In this document: in pieces, positions 38,101-50,900 of the stretch
Position numbering within the stretch: position 1 is the stretch's first letter
How the letters are laid out: the number at the start of each line of letters is the position of its first letter
Assembly (NCBI RefSeq): GCF_012489685.1
Contig: NC_080044.1
Span: 55,977,507-56,041,506, forward strand
Reading direction: 5' to 3'
DNA from: Lotus japonicus
Lineage: Eukaryota > Streptophyta > Magnoliopsida > Fabales > Fabaceae
DNA: 64,000 nt
The notes under the pieces: model-generated
Database searches by the model: none
What the model was told of the DNA's origin: nothing
Seen by the model: the letters and a program-made list of their open reading frames with translations, nothing else
Made by a program: the position numbers and the translations under genes

Positions 38101-38112
38101 GCTCTGATACCA
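38101..38112 (-). other. chromovirus primer-binding site (tRNA-iMet)
   Basis: TGGTATCAGAGC on the - strand, three bases inside the 5' LTR that begins at 38116. It matches the 3' end of plant initiator-Met tRNA and fixes the element's direction as -. Confidence 0.95.
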
Positions 38113-39000
38113 CAATGTAACACCCCGATTTCCAGGTGTCACTTTAGTAACCAAAAATAAACTTTCGCGGAAAAACAGGTAATTTTTTTCGATTGATTCC
38201 TTTTAATCAACGCAATATAAAATAACAACATAACCCAACCACTAACTAACCATTATATATCAAATATAAACATGTACAGCCTCAGCTGCACTCTCCCGTC
38301 ACGCGCACTCGCAGTGACCCCAAAGTAGTGTGCCCGCAGGCAAATATATACAAAACCAGAAGTGTGAGTAAGAAAGTGTATAATTACAACACACTAGGAG
38401 AAAGTCGGCCTCAGAATGGCCTAAGCAAAGACCCCTATGGTCCGACTGACTCACTGTGATCCCTCAGTAAGAGAACCACACAAAAGCCATGCGTCGGGAA
38501 CCTACCCTATCCCCAAAAGCAAAACGAATCAGAGCTATTACAGTAACAACCAACTCAAAAGACTCTAACCACCCATAACCCACACTACTATCATCGACCC
38601 TTCCTCGATCAGGCATGAAGTCCGGGTCCTCGTCGAAAGCTTTAGTAATAGTCATTTCGCTCCGGGTCTTTTCCGCACAACGAATCATCACGAACCAGCT
38701 GACGGACGCCTGGCAGCAGGCCGACCGCCCAAACACAAACATACAAACAAAGCCAAGGTGCGAGGGTCAACTTACAGAATACAATAGATATACAATCAAT
38801 ATGCGATAAAGGGGGTATATATATATGTTGTATATATATACATATAAGTTATGTATTGCCTACCCTAAGGTATATACATAGCATGTTATCGAATCTCTTA
38901 CACAATTCAATCATCAAAACACATAACGATGTTTATCAACATCAAATCATAATAAGATACATTGTGTCACTGCACAATATGCTGACACAACCCGGATAAC

Positions 39001-39136
39001 GTCACTCTGCTTGGCGACGGAACAAAACAACAACGTCACTCTGCTTGGCGACGGAACAAATCAACGACGTCACTCTGCTTGGCGACGGGACAAAACAACG
39101 ACGTCACTCTGCTTGGCGACGGGACAAACCAACGGT
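39001..39136 (-). repeat. four 34-bp tandem subrepeats in the 5' LTR
   Basis: Same array as at 31745-31880, with GTCACTCTGC first at 39001. Copy number (four) is identical in both LTRs, consistent with recent insertion. Confidence 0.92.
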
Positions 39137-41049
39137 ATTGCCACTTATAGGCTGGGCACCTCGAGACGGTCGTAACACTGGCCTCGTGTTTAACCATTTC
39201 TGCTCGGGCGTCGCTTATCACCTTTGGCTATAGTCAAGACGGTACAAACTCTACATGGTTTGACCATTTCTGCTTGCTATGCCGAACATCAACAGGCACG
39301 ATACAACTCTACATGGATGATCGTTACCTCCTGTTGTGCCAGATATAGTCAGGACCGATTCAACTCTGCATGGCTGATCGTTACTTCCTGCTATACCGAA
39401 GTACTCTGCTTGGCACTTCATCGCGTATATGCACGTGTGCAATATGATTATCAAAACCAGAGTCAGTGTCGGTCAATACAACACGACTCGGAGTTAGTGT
39501 CGGTCAATACAACACAACTCCCACCCCAAAATCCACAAACAAAACCCAGAGTCTGTGCCGGTCAATACAGCACGACTCGAACAACACTCCCAAGAGTACT
39601 AAAGTACTCGGTGACTTTCAATCATCACCATAGCTCACCTTAGTGGCTTTCCCCAATTCCAAACTCTCCAAACCCACAACATAAGTCGACTTTTCCCCGC
39701 CTTTCATAAATATTTTTCCCCTTCAGTTCTTCTATGCTTAAACGTTAATAAAAATGATTTCAATTCAAATTAGTTAAATTATGAGTTTATTTCTCAAAGT
39801 CTAAGTTTCCCAAGTCTTTATTTTTCGAAAGCTCTATCATTCTAAGTTTCCAAAGATCAACCACCCAAAATACATTTCCCGGGGAAAGTCTAGGAATTCC
39901 AACGAATCCCAACAAATGGCTAAGTCTCAAACCCCACATTTGGACTTGCCTAGGGTTGTTCATCCAACCCGAGATATCAAAGATCACCAGATCAGTGAAT
40001 CTCCACTCCGAAATTGCGTCAAAACGCTCAATCCAACAAAAGCACAACATCACAAGTATGGAAAAGCATCATAACATCAACTCATCATCAGAAACAACAT
40101 CAGATAAACATAAGTCGAATTTATCGACGCCTATCATGCAGTCATAGCTAATATGTAAGTTGCCCTAACCTCGAGCTGTTCCAGCTTCGTAAACAAAGTT
40201 CTCCTCAAACAATAGCTCTGAGTCTTCCAAAGTTCCTTCAACTGAACCTCGGGGAAAAACAAAGCAGAATCCAAACAAAATCGATTAGCTCGATCGCAAA
40301 ACAATACATAAACGATAGACAAAGCATTAAAGCTTCAGAATACGACAATCAGGTACGAAAAAACAAGTTTTCGAAACCGAAAAACTTCCCCCCCCCTTAG
40401 GAAAACCCACGGCCATAAGGAGAAAAGGGCTTCGGCTCTTTTTCTTCGATCAAATCAGTTTACAAGGTAGTTTTAGGGTAAAACTAAGGCAAAGAAACTG
40501 TCGGAACAATTTTCGGACAATCGGGTCGAAATACGACTACGCAGGGGCATTTTGGTCCAAAATAAAGGCTCAAAACTTCAAAGTTATCAGTTCTGAAAAC
40601 AGATTTGACAGTAACGATCCTCATGACATCCGTGACAACAAATCCTAAAGGAACGAAGTCAGATTATAGCTTTACGACAATAAAGTTTCGAAATGTGAGA
40701 CAAAAAGAGTTTTGAGTCAATTTTTCAGATCCTGGACAAATGAATCGCAATCAGAGTTTACTGACAGAGGTTTTAGACTCAGGGGAACATAAGGAACATA
40801 ACCCAAGCGAGAAATCAGAGAAATCGGACAATTTTAGAAAAAGCTCAAAACTTAGAGCACAGAAACGACTTCAGAAACGCAACAGAAACAACAATCAGAG
40901 GTAGGAATCGTGTTAGTTACCTTGATACCTAGAAGTAGGGACGAACTGCACGAAGATTGGTCAAGGTTTCGCGAAAATCTCTCCTCTCCCTCTCCCTCTA
41001 CAAACCGCGGCCTCAATGGTGCAAAATGAAGAGGATTTTGCTTTTTCGC

Positions 41050-41059
41050 CTATTTATAG
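41050..41059 (-). promoter_or_regulatory. TATA box in the 5' LTR
   Basis: CTATAAATAG on the - strand, followed about 40-70 bp later by a GAGAGG-rich tract. This would be the promoter for the element's own RNA. Confidence 0.7.
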
Positions 41060-41750
41060 GCGGGCGAAATCGCGGGAAAATGAAAATTTCGCGATTCCGA
41101 TTTTTGCAGCACGATCACCGAGAAATTATAAGAGAGATTCTGGCGTCAGAATTCCAGAACTCAAAACAAATATCTAGGATTTGGGAAAAACGATATCGAA
41201 AAACTCAAAAGCGGTGTCGGTTAATCTGCCCCGAAAAACTATTTTTTGCTGTGATGCTCAGACGACAAAACTTCCAACAGAAGAAAGATTGGAAATGTCG
41301 AAACAAGTCTGGCAACGCGGACGGAATCTTCGTTAGAAGTCCCGAATAGAAAAAGTATTCATCCATTGCTCGAAAATAGGGTTTCGAAGCAAAGAAATTA
41401 GCGTCGGCGGACATCCGAAAAGTGAAACCTATCGTGCGTACAGTCCAGAGTTCCGAAATGAAACGCTGGTCGATGGAAAAATAAAGAGAATCTTTAAATT
41501 TTCCGAGAGTTCGAAATCTCACTCAAAACGTTGCTTTAAGAGCGAAATAGCCTATTCTGGACACGCTCGCCCTAAGGCAAGTGTGCAGACGACTCGCACT
41601 AACTCCGAAAACAACTACGCAACATTCCTCAAGCAATTCCTGAACTTTCTTCTTCATTAATCTTTCTCAAATGTCAAACTCCTGTCACACTTACACTGAT
41701 TCTACGTGTGCGTCGGAAACTTAACTTGTTCTGAAAATCCAGGTCTTACA

Positions 41751-41755
41751 ATCTC
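41751..41755. other. target-site duplication, right copy (ATCTC)
   Basis: Exact repeat of 30855-30859. The satellite monomer resumes in frame with the left flank (CATAAAAGTTCCG), and that flank matches 22530-22730, including CAGAATGTGTTG and CTTCCTGCAATC. Confidence 0.96.
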
Positions 41756-42689
41756 CATAAAAGTTCCGTTTCAAATTTGTAGCTCGTTAAGTTAGTTATG
41801 TGTGGCCTCAATCAGACTGAAATTTTGCGACTTGTAGCAAGGGATGTGATCCTTTCCTTCCAGAATGTGTTGAAAATTTGATATTTTTTAGCAGCACCAT
41901 GTCACAGCTTCCTGCAATCGCGGGACCCTCCTAAAAGTCGAATCTCCATTTAGGTTCTTTTTTAAAGTTGTAGCTCGTTAAGTTGGCTCTGTGTGGCCTC
42001 AATCAGACTGAAATTTGGCGAATTGTAGCCAGGGCTGTGATCCTTTCGTTCTAGACTGTGTCAAGAATTTGATGTTTTTGAGCAGCAGCATGTCAGAGCT
42101 TCTGGCAATCGCGAGACCCTCTTAAAAGTCAAATCTGCATTTAGGTTCTTTTTCAAAGTTGTAGATCGTTAAGTTAGCTCCGTGTGGCCTTAATCAGTCT
42201 GAAATTTGGCGAATTGTAGCCAGGGCTGTGATCCTTTCATTCCAGACTGTGTTGAGAATTCGATGTTTTTGAGCAGCAGCGTGTCACAGCTTCCGGCAAT
42301 CGCGGGACCCTCTTAAAAGTCGAATCTCCATTTAGGTTCCTTTTCAAATTTGAGCTCGTTAAGTTAGCTATGTGTGGCGTCAATCATACTGAAATTTCAG
42401 AACTTGTAGCCAGGGCTGTGTTCCTTTCGTTCCAGACCGTGTTGAGAATTTGATGTTTTTGAGCAGCTGCGTGTCACAGCTTTCGGCAATCGCGGGATCC
42501 TCTTAAAAGTCGAATCTCCATTTAGGTTCTTTTTCAAAGTTGTAGCTCGTTAAGTTAGCTCCGTGTGGCCTCAATCAGACTGAAATTTGGCGAATTGTAG
42601 CCATGGCTGTGATCCTTTCGTTCCAGACTGTGTCGAGAATTTGAGGTTTTTGAGCAGCAGCATGTCACAGCTTCCGGCAATCGCGGGAC

Positions 42690-45600
42690 CCTCCTAAAAG
42701 TCGAATCTCCATTTAGCTGCTTTTTCAAAGATATAGCTCGTTAAGTTAGCTCTGTGTGGCCTCAATCAGACTGAAATTTGGCGAATTGTAGCCAGGGTTG
42801 TGATCCTTTCGTTCGAGACTGTGTCGAGAATTTGATGTTTTTGAGCAGCAGCATGTCACAGCTTTCGGCAATCGCGGGACCCTCCTAAAAGTCGAATCTC
42901 CATTTAGGTTATCTTTCAAAGTTGTAGCTCATTAAGTTAGCTCCGTGTGGCCTCAATCAGACTGAAATTTGGCGAATTGTAGCCATGGCTGTGATCCTTT
43001 CGTACCAGACTGTGTCGAGAATTTGTGGTTTTTGAGCAGCAGCATGTCACAGCTTCCGGCAATCGCGGGACCCTCCTAAAAGTCGAATCCCCATTTAGCT
43101 GCTTTTTCAAAGATATAGCTCGTTAAGTTAGCTCTGTGTGGCCTCAATCAGACTGAAATTTGATGAATTGTAGCCAAGGTTGTGATCCTTTCGTTCCAGA
43201 CTGTGTCGAGAATTTGATGTTTTGAGCAGCAGCATGTCACAGCTTCCGGCAATAGCGGAATCCTCTTAAAAGTCGAATCTCCATAAAAGTTCCTTTTCAA
43301 ATTTGAGCTCGTTAAGTTAGCTATGTGTGGCCTCAATCAGACTGAAATTTGGCGAATTGTAGCCATGGCTGTGATCCTTTCGTTCCAGACTGTGTCGAGA
43401 ATTTGAGGTTTTTGAGCAGCAGCATGTTACAGCTTCCGGCTATCGCGGGACCCTCCTAAAAGTTGAATCTCCATTTAGCTGCATTTTCAAAGATATAGCT
43501 CGTTAAGTTAGCTCTGTGTGGCCTCAATCAGACTGAAATTTGGCGAATTGTAGCCATGGCTGTGATCCTTTCGTTCCAGACTGTGTCGAGAATTTGATGT
43601 CTTTGAGCAGCAGCATGTCACAGTTTCCGGCAATCGCGGGACCCTCCTAAAAGTCGAATCTCCATTTAGGTTCTTTTTCAAAGTTGTAGCTCGTTAAGTT
43701 AGCTCCGTGTGGCCTCAATCAGACTGAAATTTGGCGAATTGTAGCCAGGGCTGTGATCCTTTCATTCAGACTGTGTCGAGAATTTGAGGTTTTTGAGCAG
43801 CAGCATGTCACAGCTTCCGGCAATCGCGGGACCCTCCTAAAAGTCGAATCTCCATTTAGTTTCTTTTTCAAAGATATAGCTCGTTAAGTTAGCTCTGTGT
43901 GGCCTCAATCAGACTGAAATTTGGCGAATTGTAGCCAGGGTTGTGATCCTTTCGTTCCAGACTGTGTCGAGAATTTGATGTTTTGAGCAGCAACATGTCA
44001 CAGCTTCCGGCAATCGCGGGACCCTCTTAAAAGTCGAATCTCCATAAAAGTTCCGTTTCAAATTTGTAGCTCGTTTAGTTAGTTATGTGTGGCCTCAATC
44101 AGACTGAAATTTTGCGACTTGTAGCAAGGGATGTGATCCTTTCCTTCCAGACTGTGTTGAAAATTTGATATTTTTTAGCAGCACCATGTCACAGCTTCCG
44201 GCAATCGCGGGACCCTCCTAAAAGTCGAATCTCCATTTAAGTTCTTTTTCAAAGATATAGCTCGTTAAGTTAGCTCCGTGTGGCCTCAATCAGACTGGAA
44301 TTTGCGAATTGTAGCAAGTTTTATGATCCTTTCGTTCCAGACTGTGTCGGGAATTTGATGTTTTTGAGCAACAGCATGTCACAGCTTCCGGCAATCGCGG
44401 GACCCTCCTAAAAGTCGAATCTCCATTGAGGTTCTTTTTCAAAGTTGTAGCTCGTTAAGTTAGCTCCGTGCGGCCTCAATCAGACTAAAATTTCGCGACT
44501 TGTAGCCTGGGCTGTGATCGTTTCGTTCCAGACTATGTCGAGAATTCGATGTTTTTGAGCAGCAGCGTGTCACAGCTTCCGGCAATCGCGGGACCCTCTT
44601 AAAAGTCGAATCTCAATTTAGGTTCTTTTTAAAGTTGTAGCTCTTTAAGTTAGCTCAGTGTGGCCTCAATCATACTGAAATTTCAGAACTTGTAGCCAGG
44701 GCTGAGTTCCTTTCATTGCAGACCGTGTTGAGAATTTTATGTTTTTGAGCAGCAGCTTGTCACAGCTTCCGGCAATCGCGGGATCCTCTTAAAAGTCGAA
44801 TCTCCATTTAGGTTCTTTTTCAAAGTTGTAGCTCGTTAAGTTAGCTCCGTGTGGCCTCAATCAGACTAAAATTTGGCGAATTGTAGCCAGGGCAGTGTTC
44901 CTTTCGTTCCAGACTGTGTCGAGAATTTGATGTTTTTGAGCAGCAGCATGTCACAGCTTTCGGCAATCGCGGGACCCTCCTAAAAGTCGAATCTCCATTT
45001 AGGTTCTCTTTCAAAGTTGTATCTCATTAAGTTAGCTCCGTGTGGCCTCAATCAGACTGAAATTTGGCGAATTGTAGCCATGGCTGTGATCCTTTCGTTC
45101 CAGACTGTGTCGAGAATTTGAGGTTTTTGAGCAGCAGCATGTCACAGCTTCCGGCTATCGCGGGACCCTCCTAAAAGTCGAATCTCCATTTAGCTGCTGT
45201 TTCAAAGATATAGCTCGTTAAGTTAGCTCTGTGTGGCCTCAATCAGACTGAAATTTGGCGAATTGTAGCCAGGGTTGTGATCCTTTCGTTCGAGACTGTG
45301 TCGAGAATTTGATGTTTTTGAGCAGCAGCTTGTCACAGCTTTCGGCAATCGCGGGACCCTCCTAAAAGTCGAATCTCCATTTAGGTTCTCTTTCAAAGTT
45401 GTAGCTCATTAAGTTAGCTCCGTGTGGCCTCAATCAGACTGAAATTTGGCGAATTCTAGCCATGGCTGTGATCCTTTCGTACCAGACTGTGTCGAGAATT
45501 TGAGGTTTTTGAGCAGCAGCATGTCACAGCATCCGGCAATCGCGGGACCCTCCTAAAAGTCGAATCCCCATTTAGCTGCTTTTTCAAAGATATAGCTCGT

Positions 45601-47150
45601 TAAGTTAGCTCTGTGTGGCCTCAATCAGACTGAAATTTGGCGAATTGTAGCCAAGGTTGTGATTCTTTCGTTCCAGACTGTGTCGAGAATTTGATGTTTT
45701 GAGCAGCAGCATGTCACAGCTTCCGGCAATCGCGGAATCCTCTTAAAAGTCGAATCTCCATAAAAGTTCCTTTTCAAATTTGAGCTCGTTAAGTTAGCTA
45801 TGTGTGGCCTCAATCAGACTGAAATTTTGCGAATTGTAGCCAGGGCAGTGTTCCTTTCGTTACAGACTGTGTCGAGAATTTGATGTTTTTGAGCAGCTGC
45901 GTGTCACAGCTTTCGGCAATCGCGGGACCCTCCTAAAAGTCGAATCTCCATTTAGGTTCTCTTTCAAAGTTGTATCTCATTAAGTTAGCTTCGTGTGGCC
46001 TCAATCAGACTGAAATTTGGCGAATTGTAGCCATGGCTGTGATCCTTTCGTTCCAGACTGTGTCGAGAATTTGATGTTTTTGAGCAGCAGAATGTCACAG
46101 TTTCCGGCAATCGCGGGACCCTCCTAAAAGTCGAATCTCCATTTAGGTTCTTTTTCAAAGTTGTAGCTCGTTAAGTTAGCTCCGTGTGGCCTCAATCAGA
46201 CTGAAATTTTGCGTATTGTAGCCAGGGCTGTGATCCTTTCATTCAGACTGTGTCGAGAATTTGAGGTTTTTGAGCAGCAGCATGTCACAGCTTCCGGCAA
46301 TCGCGGGACCCTCCTAAAAGTCGAATCTCCATTTAGTTTCTTTTTCAAAGATATAGCTCGTTAAGTTAGCTCCGTGTGGCCTCAATCAGACTGAAATTTG
46401 GCGAATTGTAGCCAGGGTTGTGATCCTTTCGTTCCAGACTGTGTCGAGAATTTGATGTTTTGAGCAGCAGCATGTCACAGCTTCCAGCAATCGCGGGACC
46501 CTCCTAAAAGTCGAATCTCCATTTAGCTGCTTTTTCAAAGATATAGCTCGTTAAGTTAGCTCTGTGTGGCCTCAATCAGACTGAAATTTGGCGAATTGTA
46601 GCCAGGGTTGTGATCCTTTCGTTCGAGACTGTGTCGAGAATTTGATGTTTTTGAGCAGCAGCATGTCACAGCTTTCGGCAATCGCGGGACCCTCCTAAAA
46701 GTCGAATCTCCATTTAGGTTCTCTTTCAAAGTTGTAGCTCATTAAGTTAGCTCCGTGTGGCCTCAATCAGACTGAAATTTGGCGAATTGTAGCCATGGCT
46801 GTGATCCTTTCGTACCAGACTGTGTCGAGAATTTGTGGTTTTTGAGCAGCAGCATGTCACAGCTTCCGGCAATCGCGGGACCCTCCTAAAAGTCGAATCC
46901 CCATTTAGCTGCTTTTTCAAAGATATAGCTCGTTAAGTTAGCTCTGTGTGGCCTCAATCAGACTGAAATTTGACGAATTGTAGCCAAGGTTGTGATCCTT
47001 TCGTTCCAGACTGTGTCGAGAATTTGATGTTTTGAGCAGCAGCATGTCACAGCTTCCGGCAATCGCGGAATCCTCTTAAAAGTCGAATCTCCATAAAAGT
47101 TCCTTTTCAAATTTGAGCTCGTTAAGTTAGCTATGTGTGGCCTCAATCAG
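42690..47150 (-). repeat. tandem duplication, period 3810 bp
   Basis: The segment 42690-43340 recurs at 46500-47150, offset 3810 bp. Shared private variants are CGTTCGAGACTG, CGTACCAGACTG and TTTGTGGTTTTTGAG. The sequence between (43330-46505) is the segment also found at 27670-30845. Confidence 0.78.
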
Positions 47151-47999
47151 ACTGAAATTTTGCGACTTGTAGCAAGGGATGTGATCCTTTCCTTCCAGAC
47201 TGTGTGGAGAATTTGATATTTTTTAGCAGCACCATATCACAGCTTCCGGCAATCGCGGGACCCTCCTAAAAGTCGAATCTCCATTTAGGTTCTTTTTCAA
47301 AGATATAGCTCGTTAAGTTAGCTCTGTTTGGCCTCAATCATACTGAAAGTTAGCGAATTGTAGCCAGGGCAGTGTTCCTTTCGTTCCAGACTGTGTCGAG
47401 AATTTGAGGTTTTTGAGCAGCAGCATGTCACAGCTTCCGGCAATCGCGGGACCCTCCTAAAAGTCGAATCTCCATTTAGGTTCTTTTTCAAAGTTGTAGC
47501 TCGTTAAGTTAGCTCTGTGTGGCCTCAATCAGACTGAAATTTGGCGAATTGTAGCCAGGGTTGTGATCCTTTCGTTCCAGACTGTGTCGAGAATTTGATG
47601 TTTTGAGCAGCAGCATGTCACAGCTTCCGGCAATCGCGGGACCCTCTTAAAAGTCGAATCTCCATAAAAGTTCCTTTTCAAATTTGTAGCTCGTTAAGTT
47701 AGCTATGTGTGGCCTCAATCAGACTGAAATTTTGTGACTTGTAGCAAGGGATGTGATCCTTTCCTTCCAGACTGTGTTGAAAATTTGATATTTTTTAGCA
47801 GCACCATGTCACAGCTTCCGGCAATCGCGGGACCCTTCTAAAAGTCGAATCTCCATTTAAGTTCTTTTTCAAAGATATAGCTCGTTTAGTTAGCTCCGTG
47901 TGGCCTCAATCAGACTGGAATTTGTGAATTGTAGCCAGTTTTATGATCTTTTCGTTCTAGACTGTGTCGGGAATTTGATGTTTTTGAGCAACAGCATGT

Positions 48000-50900
48000 C
48001 ACAGCTTCCGGCAATCGCGGGACCCTCCTAAAAGTCGAATCTCCATTGAGGTTCTTTTTCAAAGTTGTAGCTCGTTAAGTTAGCTCCGTGCGGCCTCAAT
48101 CAGACTAAAATTTCGCGACTTGTAGCCTGGGCTGTGATCCTTTCGTTCCAGACTTTGTCGAGAATTCGATGTTTTTGAGCAGCAGCGTGTCACAGCTTCC
48201 GGCAATCGCGGGACCCTCTTAAAAGTCGAATCTCCATTTAGGTTCTTTTTCAAAGTTGTAGCTCATTAAGTTAGCTCAGTGTGGCCTCAATCAGACTGAA
48301 ATTTCAGAACTTGTAGCCAGGGCTGTGTTTCTTTCATTCCAGACCGTGTTGAGAATTTTATGTTTTTGAGCAGCAACATGTCACAGCTTCCGGCAATCGC
48401 GGGACCCTCCTAAAAGTCGAATCTCCATTTAGGTTCTCTTTCAAAGTTGTAGCTCATTAAGTTAGCTCCGTGTGGCCTCAATCAGACTGAAATTTGGCGA
48501 ATTGTAGCCATGGCTGTGATCCTTTCGTTCCAGACTGTGTCTAGAATTTGAGGTTTTTGAGCAGCAGCATGTCACAGCTTCTGGCAATCGCGGGACCCTC
48601 CTAAAAGTCGAATCTCCATTTAGATGCTTTTTCAAAGATATAGCTCGTTAAGTTAGCTCTGTGTGGCTTCAATCAGACTGAAATTTTGCGAATTGTAGCC
48701 AGGGTTGTGATCCTTTCGTTCCAGACTATGTCGAAAATTTGATGTTTTGAGCAGCAGCATGTCACAGCTTCCGGCAATCGCGGGATCCTCTTAAAAGTCG
48801 AATCTCCATAAAAGTTCCTTTTCAAATTTGAGCTCGTTAAGTTAGCTATGTGTGGCCCCAATCAGACTGAAATTTTGCGACTTGAAGCAAGGGATGTGAT
48901 CCTTTCCTTCCAGACTGTGTGGAGAATTTGATATTTTTTAGCAGCACGATGTCACAGCTTCCGGCAATCGCGGGACCCTCCTAAAAGTCGAATCTCCATT
49001 TAGGTTCTTTTTCAAAGATATAGCTCGTTAAGTTATCTCTGTGTGGCCTCAATCAGACTGAAATTTAGCGAATTGTAGCCAGGGCAGTGTTCCTTTCGTT
49101 TCAGACTGTGTCGAGAATTTGATGTTTTTGAGCAGCAGCATGTCACAGCTTCCGGCAATCGCGGGACCCTCCTAAAAGTCGAATCTCCATTTAGGTTCTT
49201 TTTCAAAGTTGTAGCTCGTTAAGTTAGCTCCGTGTGGCCTCAATCAGACTGAAATTTGGCGAATTGTAGCCAGGGCTGTGATCCTTTCGTTCCAGACTGT
49301 GTCGAGAATTTGAGGTTTTTAAGCAGCAGCATGTCACAGCTTATGGCAATCGCGGGACCCTCCTAAAAGTCGAATCTCCATTTAGGTTCTTTTTTAAAGA
49401 TATAGCTCGTTAAGTTAGCTCTGTGTGGCCTCAATCAGACTGAAATTTGGCGAATTGTAGCCAGGGTTGTGATCCTTTCGTTCCAGACTGTGTCGAGAAT
49501 TTGATGTTTGAGCAGTAGCATGTCACAGCTTCCAGCAATCGCGGGACCCTCTTAAAAGTCGAATCTCCATAAAAGTTCCTTTTCAAATTTGTAGCTCGTT
49601 AAGTTAGCTATGGGTGGCCTCAATCAGACTGAAATTTTGCGACTTGTAGCAAGGGATGTGATCCTTTCCTTCCAGACTGTGTTGAGAATTTGATATTTTT
49701 TAGCAGCACCATGTCACAGCTTCCGGCAATCGCGGGACCCTCCTAAAAGTCGAATCTCCATAAAAGTTCCTTTTCAAATTTGTAGCTCGTTAAGTTAGCT
49801 ATGGGTGGCCTCAATCAGACTGAAATTTTGCGACTTGTAGCAAGGGATGTGATCCTTTCCTTCCAGACTGTGTCGAGAATTTGAGGTTTTTAAGCAGCAG
49901 CATGTCACAACTTATGGCAATCGCGGGACCCTCCTAAAAGTCGAATCTCCATTTAGGTTCCTTTTCAAAGATATAGCTCGTTAAGTTAGCTCTGTGTGGC
50001 CTCAATCAGACTGTAATTTGGCGAATTGTAGCCAGGGTTGTGATCCTTTCGTTCCAGACTGTGTCGAGAATTTGATGTTTGAGCAGTAGCATGTGACAGC
50101 TTCCAGCAATCGCGGGACCCTCTTAAAAGTCGAATCTCCATAAAAGTTCCTTTTCAAATTTGTAGCTCGTTAAGTTAGCTATGGGTGGCCTCAATCAGAC
50201 TGAAATTTTGCGACTTGTAGCAAGGGATGTGATCCTTTCCTTCCAGACTGTGTTGAGAATTTGATATTTTTTAGCAGCACCATGTCACAGTTTCCGGCAA
50301 TCGCGGGACCCTCCTAAAAGTCGAATCTCCATAAAAGTTCCTTTTCAAATTTGTAGCTCGTTAAGTTAGCTATGGGTGGCCTCAATCAGACTGAAATTTT
50401 GCGACTTGTAGCAAGGGATGTGATCCTTTCCTTCCAGACTGTGTTGAGAATTTGATATTTTTTAGCAGCACCATGTCACAGCTTCCGGCAATCGCGGGAC
50501 CCTCCTAAAAGTCGAATCTCCATTTAGGTTCTTTTTCAAAGATATAGCTCGTTAAGTTAGCTCTGTGTGGCCTCAATCAGACTGAAATTTGGCGAATTGT
50601 AGCCAGGGTTGTGATCCTTTCGTTCCAGACTGTGTCGAGAATTTGATGTTTGAGCAGTAGCATGTCACAGCTTCCAGCAATCGCGGGACCCTCTTAAAAG
50701 TCGAATCTCCATAAAAGTTCCGTTTCAAATTTGTAGCTCGTTAAGTTAGCTATGGGTGGCCTCAATCAGACTGAAATTTTGCGACTTGTAGCAAGGGATG
50801 TGATCCTTTCCTTCCAGACTGTGTTGAGAATTTGATATTTTTTAGCAGCACCATGTCACAGCTTCCGGCAATCGCGGGACCCTCCTAAAAGTCGAATCTC

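Larger units (their letters stand above)
30860..41750 (-). mobile_element. Ty3-gypsy chromovirus (Tekay/Del-type), non-autonomous, recent
   Basis: A complete insertion of 10,891 bp on the - strand, bounded by ATCTC target duplications. It has two 3.6-kb LTRs, an initiator-Met primer site and a polypurine tract. The interior is only 3622 bp (34494-38115), much shorter than an autonomous chromovirus of this type. It holds one open gag-like frame and broken scraps of pol. Read by eye, the LTRs differ by four substitutions and a one-base C-run indel. Lineage is shown by the chromodomain and integrase scraps and by the CGAGGACGAAAC...GGAGGGGAG end of the coding region, both typical of Tekay/Del elements. 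Because LTRs are near-identical while pol is ruined, the element was probably copied using enzymes from an intact relative (inference). Confidence 0.93.
38116..41750 (-). repeat. 5' LTR of the chromovirus
   Basis: 3635 bp and nearly identical to 30860-34493. On the - strand it starts TGTAAGACC at 41750 and ends GGGGTGTTACA at 38116. If the TATA box at 41050-41059 is used, U3 is about 0.7 kb and the transcribed R-U5 about 2.9 kb, an unusually long leader before gag. It differs from the partner by G at 38414 and single bases near 40652, 40787 and 41241, plus one extra C near 40388-40396. Confidence 0.96.
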
